A model generated the notes under the pieces. It saw nothing but the letters and a program-made list of their open reading frames with translations, was not told the origin of the DNA and did not search any database. Positions 52,221 through 62,100 of a stretch of 64,000 nt of DNA are shown here, in pieces; within the stretch, counting starts at the first letter, position 1; the number at the start of each line of letters is the position of its first letter. The position numbers and the translations under genes are program-made. Origin of the DNA: Penicillus capitatus (Eukaryota; Chlorophyta); the NCBI GenBank assembly GCA_965649825.1, contig OZ287703.1, positions 558,001-622,000 on the forward strand. The letters run 5' to 3'.

Positions 52221-53962
52221 TCATGTCATAGACAAGTTCACAGAATTGCGCAGCAGTTTTTTGAATTTGGGCAGCTTGTTTTGGAAGTCCTCCGTCTCGA
52301 GTCTCGGCGATTGTCCACCAGCAATGGTCAAGTACTCCAGATTTTTCATCTCTCCATTCATCAAGACACGAATGCCATCTTCCGTGATCTGAGGGCACAT
52401 GACGAGTTCCAATGTGCGCAGGGAGGTAATCAGGGACAAGTGCTTCAGAATGCCATCATTGATTCCGGTCGAAAATTGGAAGACCATGGTGTTGAGTTCC
52501 GTCAACTGAGAGAGCTGCCCAAACTGCTGTCCCTTGATGGAAGGACAGGCCGAAAAGTAGAGCTGCTCCAGATGTGACAGCCACTTGAGAAAATGCACGA
52601 TCTCGTCATCCAATCGATCACAGTTCTCGAACTGCAGCACACGAAGCTGTCGCAGCTGAGAGAAGCCTCTCATGTTTTGAGAGCACAGCAGGGGACAGCC
52701 TTTCAGATAGAGCTCCTTCAGAGACGTGAGATTCGAAACATCGTCTCCTGTCAGAGAAACGGGATTCCAGAGAACCAGTTCCGTCAGTCGGGTCAAATCG
52801 GAGAGCCCATCGAGTGAGGGTCCTGTCGATGGTGGATCGCAGTTGCTCCGAGACGATTGTTTGATCGTCAGCGAATGAAGATGTCGTAGCGTAAAAAGAG
52901 CGACCAATGGGGCAGTCGAAGGTCCGACGTTGCACAGCTCGAAGGTTCTGAGTGCCGGTAGACGGGAAACGACGTCGCAGATGTGCTTCTTCATCAATCC
53001 ACGTCCGGCCACATGCAAGAACTGCAAAAGAGAAAGAGATATCAACGCCTCGAATCCGTTAAGGTCCACAGCAGTGTCCGTTGCCAAATCCAATCTCCGC
53101 AGCTGTGGCAAGTAGCAGGCCAACCCCTACGACATCGCAGTCCGCTTCCCATCCCAGATATTATCCTTGCGATTACTTGTAGCAAAGCGTTCGTGTCTGG
53201 CAGTTGAGTGTCATCGGCTTTGAGCTGTAGGGTACGGAGAGATGTGAGTTTGAATAGAGGGTCGATGCCTTGGCCGATGGCCGCCGAACAGTAATTCAGT
53301 TTCAATATTTTCAAAGAAGAGACGATTCCGATCAAAGACAACGCCTCAAAGCGAAGTCCCGGACAGCCACTGGCGTTGAAGCTCGTCAACGACGACAGAC
53401 ATTTCAGTTCTGCCAGTCCATCGCTCGTCAAACTGTAGCAGCATTTGACGTTTAGATGCCGCAGACGTGTGAGATGCTTGCAGAGAGTCGAAAGTCCATC
53501 GTCCGTGATGAGAATGCATCGACCGAGATTGAGACTCTGAAGCTGCGTGAGGGGATGCAGATGCGCCAATCCGACATCCGTGATCTCGCGACATCGTTTT
53601 AATCTGAGGGCTGTCAGATTTTCCAATCCGACCAAACAAGGCAGCCGTTCATCTCGCACTTCACAAGCAGCGCTGAGGTCGAGGCAACCGACTTTCGGAA
53701 ATCCTCTCCTCAGTGCCAAGGGGAGAAAATTGTTGGGTCGCAGGATAAAGGGAGCGAGATGTCCCACGGCGTTCCAGGTCTTGGATACGAGAAGCAGAGC
53801 TAGGTGGTCACTTGGAGAGGCGTGTACAAAAATCCTCAACAGGACGTGGTGGTAGAGCTCCTCTGGCAGAGAGGCAAGGGAACAGATAGGCTCTGTGGGA
53901 TAAAAGTCGACATTGGCTGTCCCTTGTTTTAGACAGAACCAGGTGAATACGTCGCGCAACAT
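52221..53962 (-). CDS. Second F-box/leucine-rich-repeat protein
   Basis: Two exons on the minus strand, 53962-53177 and 53126-52221, 563 residues. An F-box is seen at residues 28-70 (SLPEELYHHVLLRIF, LLLVSKTWNAVGHL). Cysteine-containing LRRs cover the rest (LRLKRCREITDVGLAHL, LNLGRCILITDDGLSTL, LNVKCCYSLTSDGLAEL, LELVMCPQITEDGIRVL). Probable SCF substrate receptor. It has the same layout as the gene at 8488-10134 but a different exon structure and too little visible sequence identity for a recent tandem duplicate. It ends 78 bp from the start of the ZGRF1-like gene on the same strand. Confidence 0.88.
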
Positions 53963-54943
53963 GCTCGAACAGAGAACGAAGAGCGTATGTTGAAGAATGC
54001 TTTTAAGAACATGACCTCGGCGCTGATACGGTGTCCAACATGTGATGGGACGTGAGACTGTCGCTGGACACCTTATTCACGAGGAACAATGGCGAAGAGT
54101 GATGACCGTTAGGTCGATTTAGAAGTCTTTTCGCAGGCAAAGAACAGGATACGCATCTTGCCGAGCGATGACGTCGGTCGCCTTCTCTTTGTCGACGCTT
54201 CGAGCAATAGAGACCTCCACTGAAGAGAGATGAATAGATGTGTATTCGAAGGCAAAGAAAAATGAACAGCATTGGTGACGATGAAAGAGAAGATCGAAAA
54301 ATCCACGATTCTCTCTGATTCGAAAAGGGAAGAGAGGTCGTGCGAATATCAAATCGAAGCGTTGTCCATTGACACACCGCTGTTCGAAATGCAAAGCCAT
54401 CTGTGGCCTGACAGTAACGAAGTTCAAGACGCCGCAACGATTTTAGATTCTCTCTCAAAGTGTGCGCCTTGAAATGGAAATCTCCAGTGATGCAAGCGAA
54501 TCATATGGATGCCTTGGTTTGGAGGCCATATGAGAGACGCCTGTCGGTCAGCTCTGTTTCCTGTCATGCGAGCTCTGTCAATTTCGTCATATTCGTTAGA
54601 TCTTTTGCATCTCCCTTGAAGAGGATGTTGTTTGATGCAATCCAAAGGACACCTGCATCCAGCAGTCACATCAACAAATCTTATGACGACGACGTTTTGT
54701 GTCTGCTATTCGTCGCCAAATATGTTAACGCATTCGGTCGCCGCCAGATGGCTCTGTCCTCGGGTGTTGCGTAAAAGCAACCTGCCTTTGGCGTCCCGCT
54801 TCCGGCACGGCCGATCAAACAGGCCAGAAATCAAGATTAGGACATTCCTGCAGATCGCCGTGCGTCACCTTCCAATATCAACCAAACCCGAATCTCTGTA
54901 GAGAGTTTTAAACGGTCCGAGCGATTTTGACTTCTTTAACGGA
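53963..54943. other. Intergenic region upstream of F-box/LRR gene and MsrA-like gene
   Basis: About 980 bp without a supported gene, apart from a short LRR-like fragment on the minus strand near 54396-54470. It must carry the promoters of the two divergent genes. Confidence 0.45.
54396..54470 (-). pseudogene. Possible LRR remnant
   Basis: A minus-strand reading LRENLKSLRRLELRYCQATDG has the spacing of one cysteine-containing LRR (L-L-L-L-C-TD). It is bounded by stops, and no start or further repeats are seen. It may be the relic of a third F-box/LRR copy next to the intact one. One repeat could arise by chance. Confidence 0.25.
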
Positions 54944-55569
54944 ATGGAGCTCGGTAGCCATTTGGCACCGACAGAAGCACCTCCAGATCTCGAATTCGCC
55001 ACCTTTGCAGGCATAAGACATATGCCATTGCCATCTATGCCTCTTCTATCGACTTCTTCTGTAGGAGGTTCGTTTTGGGGTCTTCAACTCGCCTATCAAC
55101 GCGTTCCTGGTATCGTCGCCTCTGTCGTTGGATACACACAGGGTCGTCTCCCCTTTCCTTCCTTCTCCATCGTCCTCACCGACACCACAGACCACGCGTT
55201 CGCTGTTCAAGTGAACTCATAGATCTAGATAGAGTCCACATAGAATTTTGACGGGTTCAGGTGTTGTACAATCCGGGAACGGTGAGCTACAGTGAGTTGG
55301 TCGATGAGTTCTTTTCCCATGTCGATCCGACAACGCTCAACCGCCAAAGAGACGATGTCGGCAGACTCTATCGGTCTGGAATCTATTATCACTCGGAGGA
55401 ACAGAAAAACGTTGCCGCAGAGAAGCTAAAGGAGCTGCAGGAACTCATTGACGCCGGTGAGTTTCGGAAGACATTGGAAAAGACGGTCGTCGTCGAACTG
55501 AAACCTGCGGTGGACTTTTTCATGGCAGAAGAGATCCATCAGCAATTTCTGGCAAAGGGCGGAAAGTAA
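54944..55569 (+). CDS. MsrA-fold protein with substituted catalytic residues
   Basis: Exons 54944-55010, 55065-55210 and 55261-55569, 173 residues. Peptide methionine sulfoxide reductase A fold: ATFAGGSFWGLQLAYQRVPG, GYTQG, TTDHAFAVQVLYNP, YSELVDEFFSHVDPTTLNRQ and VGRLYRSGIYYH. Against E. coli MsrA it aligns without gaps from Cys51 to Tyr134, yet Cys51 is Ser25 (TCG), Tyr82 is Phe56 and Glu94 is Phe68. Asp129 and Tyr134 are kept (Asp103, Tyr108). It should not reduce methionine sulfoxide, though it may still bind it. The frame is intact, so it reads as a pseudoenzyme, not a broken gene. The first intron (55011-55064) uses a GC donor; it is a multiple of three, so retention would add 18 residues. 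Confidence 0.85.
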
Positions 55570-55754
55570 AGACCCTTATTCAGCTGCTCTGCTCGTCAAG
55601 TCTTCACGCATAGGTATGGAAAACCCCAATCGGCCGAAAAGGGATGCAAGGACCCCATACAATGGTTTGTTTAATACCTGAGGGAATTCCGATCGATGGG
55701 AGTTGCCGTGCGTAAAGAGAGACCGATTTTGGGCTCTGTCGTGTGGCAAGATGT

Positions 55755-56777
55755 TTACGGGATCGTGTACTGTTCAATGATATAGTCGATGATTTTCTCC
55801 GAGTCGCCGACAGATGTGTTCGTGTTGGGATCGACCAAGAAGGGCACCGTCGTCGATCCAGATACATCTCTCAGTCTGTCTCTGTTCTGGCTTCCTTTCC
55901 CGGCACTGATGCATCGATACGGAATCTCCAACTCGCACAGCACTTCCCTCACCTATGCGGCGGCGCTCTCGCGGCGTGGGAGTGGATGATGGGTGTCGGT
56001 CTTACCAGTCGCGAGAATTGATTGTTTTCGTAGTTGTAGAGTTCCAGCAGCTTGAGTGATCCCTCGGCATCACGCCGCTTCTGATAGCGATTTAGTCCTC
56101 GTCCGATTCTCAGCACGGTTGGCATCCATCCCGTCAGCATCGTTGTCTCCAACATTCCAGTTGGTGGATCTGCAACTCTCCCTCGAGAAGAGCGACGATC
56201 ATGGGAGATGTGCTTGGATACCTCGTGAAGAGCCGTAGGTGCCGTATAGGTATTGCACAATGTCGCCGCTTTCATACAGCTGTGTGTCCGTGTTTTCATC
56301 GACCATGAATGGAAACTGCAGTTTGCCACCGAGGTCTTGTACCAGATCGCGATGCACTTGTGCGTTTTTGGGACAGGGGTAGACATCGACGGTCAGATCC
56401 AGATCGGTGACTGCCTCACGTACACGACGGCAGAATGGACATCCTTCGAATTCGTAGATCCGGATAGGAAGTGATGGTGTCTTCTTGGAAGGGGAAGTCG
56501 CATTAGTGCCGTAAGGGAGCCGTGCCACAGATGCCAGTCCCGAAGTCGTGACCTCGAGCCAACGTGGACGGGGGTCCCTCAGGTCCGCAGAGGAGAAGAC
56601 GTTAAGCAGGGGGCACAGATACGACAGAAAGCTTCGAGATTCATCGCGACCGTCAGCGACATCGTCGTTTTTGACGCGGACAACGAGAGAACGTCGATAA
56701 AGAGGCGGCGTTTGGCGATGCAGGCAAGGTTGGGCAAACAGATGCGGTCGGTTGGAGCGAGGCGTAGTAACGGACAT
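55755..56777 (-). CDS. Plastid protein with two glutaredoxin/GST-N-like domains
   Basis: Exons on the minus strand 56777-56222, 56169-56006 and 55952-55755, 305 residues. The N-terminus (about 60 residues, basic, Ser/Thr/Arg-rich) fits a plastid transit peptide. The first thioredoxin-fold domain has a redox CPFC (Cys113, Cys116) in IRIYEFEGCPFCRRVREAV and ends with YESGDIVQYLYGTYG. The second starts ELYNYENNQFSRLVREVLCELEIPY and has no CxxC. The linker PPTGMLETTMLTGWMPTVLRIGRG is typical of the plant family of At5g03880. Exact substrate unknown; a redox or glutathione-dependent role is inferred. Confidence 0.85.
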
Positions 56778-57116
56778 CCTTCAACAGGGCTATTCGCCAG
56801 AAGGATTTGTGAAAATGCGAACGATCTGATGACCCATGGGTCGCATTCCATGCAGTGGATAACGACGATCTGGTTGTGACTCTAAATAAGAAGACCGATG
56901 ATCACTCTCTGTGTGCGCAATACCCAAACATCCTCTCGACAGTGCTCAAGAGAGATTGCTCGTTTCGACCGATAATAAAACGCATAGCTAGTTGGCTTTG
57001 TCTGCTTTATATGGCTCTGGGCGATAGGCACAGGGGCGTGGAAGATTCTGTCGGCAAGATAGGAAGACGGCTCCATAATGAGGTCATGATGGGGCGAACA
57101 CAGAGGACGGAAAACG
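56778..57116. other. Intergenic region, no gene seen
   Basis: Promoter side of the glutaredoxin/GST-like gene and outer flank of the inverted repeat. A short open frame (56855-57121) resembles nothing and has no codon-level support. Confidence 0.45.
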
Positions 57117-57460
57117 ACTGAGGGGACTGCCTGGCTGGTCCTGGGGCCACACCGTCAAGGGACACTCAGGGTCTTGTCAGAGGGGGTCTTGGGCTGAAAG
57201 GGGGCACGCGTCTCTGGCTAGGGGCGAGGGGTGACTCACCGTCGGTGAGAGTCACATCGTTGAGGGAACATAAAAGGAGACTTTTGGTGAACGTTTTTGA
57301 ATCTCTGACGTTGTAAGGTTTTCGGGTGCGATTTCAGCCTGGCAGACGACGACGAGCAACGTCCGGTTTCGCACGCGACTGTCCATTATCCCCCGCTGCA
57401 ACAGGGTTCGCCCTACCTATCAGCCCTACGGTTTTGGAGGGAGGGAGAACGTCGGAGTGT

Positions 57461-57621
57461 GGACGCTTCCGACTTATTCCAACGCGGTGCCGAACAGGTA
57501 GTGCACAACGCCGAACTGTACGAGTCCCGAAGAAGCTCCGCACAAGAAGAGCGGGGTGATAACCTGAACGGGGCTGGTCCGTCAAATCATCGAGAAGTGG
57601 AAGAACATCAGTCGTCTTCAC
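57461..57621 (+). repeat. 161-bp segment repeated exactly after the gap (first copy)
   Basis: Ends at the first N and is identical base for base to 57722-57882, which starts at the last N. The pattern expected when two contig ends overlap but were not merged. Confidence 0.9.
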
Positions 57622-57721
57622 NNNNNNNNNNNNNNNNNNNNNNNNNNNNNNNNNNNNNNNNNNNNNNNNNNNNNNNNNNNNNNNNNNNNNNNNNNNNNNN
57701 NNNNNNNNNNNNNNNNNNNNN
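57622..57721. other. Assembly gap (100 N), probably false
   Basis: Exactly 100 N between two identical 161-bp sequences. Collapsing them would remove the gap and 161 bp. Confidence 0.9.
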
Positions 57722-57882
57722 GGACGCTTCCGACTTATTCCAACGCGGTGCCGAACAGGTAGTGCACAACGCCGAACTGTACGAGTCCCGAAGAAGCTCC
57801 GCACAAGAAGAGCGGGGTGATAACCTGAACGGGGCTGGTCCGTCAAATCATCGAGAAGTGGAAGAACATCAGTCGTCTTCAC
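57722..57882 (+). repeat. 161-bp segment repeated exactly after the gap (second copy)
   Basis: Second member of the identical pair flanking the gap. After it the sequence continues uniquely into the end of copy A. Confidence 0.9.
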
Positions 57883-58063
57883 GGGTGGTCGACGAACCTA
57901 CGAGAAGTGTCACAAGACCAGATCCACGAGGCCGACAGATTCATGTGTAGCTGATGAGAAGTTGCCGGTACAGATACGTATGCGTCGCCAGTTGCTGCGC
58001 TATCATAATCAGGGTCTTTTCGATGCGTAGCTGTTGTAAAACCAAGTTGGAGTCAACGTGAAG

Positions 58064-58465
58064 CTAAAGCAGCTGATGTAGACGGTGTCGTCCTTGTCGC
58101 GGTGTACTGCGGGGAAGATTTCCTACTCGAGGAGATAACTGACTTCCTTCCTCGTCTTGTCGAGTAGATGGACCGGCCTCGTCCGCGAGTTCGCACCGCT
58201 CGTCGTGAATAGAGCTGCGTCGGGAGTCGTATAGCCCGGCGTTATGCACCACCTGGTCAGCGCCCCGCTGGAATAGGTCAGACGCGTCCACACTCCGACG
58301 TTCTCCCTCCCTCCAAAACCGTAGGGCTGATAGGTAGGGCGAACCCTGTTGCAGCGGGGGATAATGGACAGTCGCGTGCGAAACCGGACGTTGCTCGTCG
58401 TCGTCAGCCAGACTGAAACTCAAGGCTCGAACGTTTACACCAAACCAAAGTCTCACAAAAGGCAT
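58064..58465 (-). CDS. Repeat-borne coding copy B, family unknown
   Basis: Open frame of 133 residues starting with an ATG at 58465 (MPFVRLWFGVNVRALSFSL), then ADDDEQRPVSHATVHYPP, SALRFWREGERRSVDASD and LFQRGADQVVHNAGLYDSR, ending in a basic tail. In the part that has diverged from copy A, many changes are at third codon positions or are conservative (E/D), which suggests past selection on the protein. I recognise no domain. A TAAAAGG box lies just upstream on the minus strand (about 58485-58492). It could be the N-terminal part of a larger mobile-element or multigene-family protein. Confidence 0.45.
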   Translation of the reverse strand: MPFVRLWFGVNVRALSFSLADDDEQRPVSHATVHYPPLQQGSPYLSALRFWREGERRSVDASDLFQRGADQVVHNAGLYDSRRSSIHDERCELADEAGPSTRQDEEGSQLSPRVGNLPRSTPRQGRHRLHQLL

Positions 58466-58665
58466 CCCGACCTAACGTTCTTTTCCTTTTAAGCCGTTCA
58501 AGCGATGTGGCCGGTGAGTCATCTCTCGCCCCGAGCCAGGGAATTCTGCCCCCCCCCCCGACGCCAAAGCCCCCTCTGACAAGACCCCGAACGCCCCTTG
58601 GCAACCTGGCCCCCCGTCCAGCCAGACAGTCCTCTCAGTCCATTGCTGGCTCCCACATGACCCAT
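58064..58665 (-). repeat. Inverted repeat, right arm (copy B)
   Basis: Reverse-complement partner of the left arm, separated from it by a spacer of about 110 bp. It includes a run of about 11 C near 58549-58559. The two arms point toward each other, so their open frames converge on the spacer. No target-site duplication or transposase is visible in the window. Confidence 0.75.
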
Positions 58666-59187
58666 GATGTCGTTGTCCCATCATCTAGCCGACAGACGGT
58701 TCGATGGTTACTGGACAAGGTGGACAGTATGCGACGGAACGTATGATGATTGGCGAAAGCATCGGAAAAGTTGCAGAGAAAATTACCGTGACACTCTTCC
58801 GTGTGTCCACCCTCATCAGTATACCGTGTTTGGCCGCGTTTGCCTCTAGCACGTGCAGCCTAGTCTTGTTGAAGCTCGATTCCTCTGCGGTGCAATTGAG
58901 CTATAGCGCCATACAGACTTCTCTGTTCGACGAAGTTCAATCCAAAAGCGGAGCGAAGCTCTTTGTTTTAGGTCAACAAACAGTATTCGATTTGAACGGC
59001 AACAATCCGCCTTTTCTTTCGTATCTCGTCGTCTATCTACTCTAGGAACGTACTTATGATGACACACTTTAACTCTAATTTACAGAGAACGTCTCAATGC
59101 TTATAAAACGCGCTGCTAATCGATGCTATAAATGCAGGAAGACAAGTAGGCTTCTTCCTTCAGCTCTCGACCACTACTTTCCTTTCA
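58666..59187. other. Intergenic region upstream of the beta-helix gene
   Basis: Open frames here (e.g. 58704-59045) lack an ATG and resemble nothing known. It most likely holds the promoter and 5' UTR of the next gene. Confidence 0.45.
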
Positions 59188-62100
59188 ATGGAACCTCACC
59201 TCGGAATTCGGTTGGTGTCTGTGTTTTTGGTGGCATTGATTCTATCACCTCACTGCACTGCTGCGATGTGGCACTCGGGAAACGAAGTACGTGGCGTAAG
59301 ACCGTCACCCGTATCGAAAACAACAGGTAGGCCATTCGGCTAAGAGGCCACGCTGCAAATGTTTGCCAACTCCGGCAACCGTGTGCCTGATTCCAGAGGC
59401 AAAACGGACACACGTGGTCTTCCATGGCACAAGCACCGAGTATGACTTCTCGCTCAACCGTCGTCCCGCCACGGTAACTGTGACAGTGAGTGATGCACTC
59501 CTTCGACATCAATGCACCAATGACGCCTTGCAGAATGCTGAAACGCAACGGGCTTTGTTGCAAGACATCGAAGATGCGGCAGACAGTGACGAGGCCTCCT
59601 CAGGTAATCCCTTCCCCTTTTGCCTCGCATGCTTATTCCGGTATCCATCGCCGTCTTATGCACAGAGTTCGACTGTGCATTGCGCGGAGATCGTCTCTTG
59701 AAGCGCATTCGCGTGGGGCAGAGGGGGTGGCGTGTGAACGATTCGATCATGCTTCGATTGCGGAATGACCTCCAAATGGTCGTTAATTGCACGCGTCCTG
59801 GTGACACGATCGCACTCAACACAACAAACCCAACTCGACTTGCGTCGCGGGTGATCATCCCCTGGTCCCTAACGTTCGACACAGACATCGACGCGACCGA
59901 CTTTGATGAAGGCATCCTTCAGCAGTCCCGGCGGAAAGCCCGCCTTGCCTGTCCTGGCGAAAACGAAGGTCTCTTCCTCGTCCGGTAAGAATCGTCCTCC
60001 GGCAGGACGGCTCCTTAAGGGGAGAGTCTTCAGGGCTCGGAATGTGACCTTTGCTAACATGGTCTTCGAGGGATGTTTTTTCACCCTGGACAGCGAACAG
60101 GCTGTCGTTGAGGTGGCATCGTGCAGATCTGGAAGAATGGACGGTATAGTCCGATGGAACAGCATCGTCATGAGAGACAACCAGTTAGCGACGGGAACAG
60201 GACTCCGAGTGCAAACACCGTCGTGTTTCGCAGTGGAGATGCTCTCTGTTCTGTATCAGAACAACACGTGTTCTGGCCAAGCATGCGGTGCTCTCCTGTC
60301 TCTGGAGAACCACATGGAGAACTGTACCGTCTCCAGAAACCGCCTAACTCCGGACCAAAGCGCTCACTTCTTTCAGCCGCCTCCCGGATCGCGGACGTAC
60401 ATTGAAGGGCTGGTTGCATCAGGGAATGAGCCGACTGTACTTCACTTGTCTGATGCATCACTATCTTTGTCGAGATCGACCTTTCAGCAGAACTTTATCC
60501 GTTTCGAAGAAGAAGATGACAAGCAAATGAGTCCCTGTCTTCATCTCGTGAGGAGCTCAGTCACTGTGTCAAACAGCATCTTCCAGAGGAACAGAGGTTC
60601 ATCAGGAGCTGCTCTTCACAGCGAAGCGTCCAATATCTCTCTGTCTGAAACCTCGTTTGAAGAGAACACTGCAACCAGAGGCGGCGTCCTGTTTCTGAAG
60701 ATGGAGAGCGTTGCATCTATTCACAGCTGTATGTTCGTTTCGAACCATGCCTCTAGAGATGGCGGCGCTCTTTTTGCCTCTGAGTCCAGTGTCTATGCCA
60801 CCCGGCTCGACTTCCTAAACAACTCTGCCGTCGGCAAAGGAGGCAGTTTCCACACAGAAGGCTCCAACATGACAATTCGCCATTGTCGATTTGAGGACGG
60901 CTCTGCCGATCAAGGAGGGTTTCTTGCCATGACAGGATCCTCCTCGAACATCAGTCGATGCGAGTTTGTAGGCGGAGGGTCAGGCGAACTTGGTGGATGC
61001 CTCACACTCGAAGGCAACAGCCGCTCTCAGATCCAACATGCTTTGATGCAGTTTTGTGAGGCCAGACGACACGGAGGCGCCATCTACCTGCAGAGCCACT
61101 CCTCGATCGGTGCCGAAAACGTCACATTCGTCTCCAACACTGCCGTGAGTGAGGGAAACGTCTTCTACGGCAAATCTTCGACAATCGTTATGAAAGACGT
61201 CCTGGCAACAAACAACACCGGAGCGGAGAACGGCGGCGTTGTCTCTTGTTTCAATAACAGCAGACTAGAAATCTCAGACTCTGTCCTTGAGGGAAATGCT
61301 GCCAGGTTTGGCGGTGCTCTGTACATACGATCCCAAAGCCGTGGATATATCAGCCACAGCCTTATGTGGCGAAACCAAGCCTCTGAATCCGGCGGTTCTA
61401 TCTACATGGAAGAAGGGAGTCTCTCCTCGAATCGCACGCGGTTTGCAGGTGGAACAGCACTCCATGGTGGTCATCTCCTCGTTATGCTCTCTGAGATTGA
61501 CATCTTGAATTCTTCTTTTACAAACGGCTCTGCAGTACTTGGAGGATGCTTGGGAATCAGTAGAAGCTCTGTGGTCAGTATTCGCAATTCCTCTCTCACT
61601 GGGTGCAATTCGCAAGAGAATGGGGCCAGCATTTACATGCAAAACAGCACCTTGCGTATCCAGATCAGTAACATCTCTGACAGCACCACACAACTGGGCT
61701 ACGGAGGAATTTCCTGTGCGAGTGGAAGTCAATTGGAAGTCACAGACTCGATCTTTTCCCGGAACAAAGCGAACAGCGGCGGGTCCCTGGTGATCCATCA
61801 CAGCGCCTTTGCCAGAATCGCCAGTTGCAAATTCCTTTCCAATGAAGCCGAAGGACAAGGAGGAGCAATCTACGTCGAACAAACAAACGCCAGCTTTCAC
61901 TTGTGCAATTTCTCCAGAAATCGTGCTCTTGCCGGTGGATCAATCTTCGCCACGCGAAATGGACACGTGCATCTGACAGACTCTTTCTTGGCCAATGGAT
62001 TCAGTCAATTTGGAGGCAGCCTCAATGGCCGTGGAAATGCCTCGTTTTGGCTTCGAAATGTCACGATAACTGGCTGCCGCGCTAACGAAGGAGGCGCGAT

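Larger units (their letters stand above)
57308..57950 (+). pseudogene. Repeat-borne coding copy A, no start codon
   Basis: The open frame runs from after a stop at about 57305 through FSLADDDEQRP, YPPLQQGSPYLSALRFW, DLFQRGAEQVVHNAELYESR to a stop at 57950. There is no ATG in frame before the conserved block, unlike copy B on the other strand, so this copy is probably a pseudogene or needs an upstream exon. The frame over the gap is an artefact of the N run: joining the two identical 161-bp ends keeps the frame only if they are collapsed into one. Confidence 0.45.
57117..57955 (+). repeat. Inverted repeat, left arm (copy A)
   Basis: Shares with 58064-58665 (opposite strand) an upstream GC-rich block (GACTGAGGGGACTGCCTGGC against GACTGAGAGGACTGTCTGGC), then GGGTCTTGTCAGAGGGGG, a TAAAAGGA box and a coding block. 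A stretch of 122 bp (57345-57466) is identical between arms; the rest is diverged. The arm contains a 100-N gap and a duplicated 161-bp segment, so its true length is about 260 bp less than shown if the gap is false. Edges are approximate. Confidence 0.75.

Noticed and set aside
55065-55073. A selenocysteine at the MsrA active site
   Set aside because: The codon is TCG (Ser), not TGA, and no SECIS-like element was sought or seen downstream.
56855-57121. An 88-codon plus-strand open frame
   Set aside because: No similarity and no flanking exons; it runs into the repeat arm.
58704-59045. A 113-codon plus-strand open frame
   Set aside because: It starts with a non-ATG codon, has no recognisable domain, and lies in the likely promoter of the beta-helix gene.
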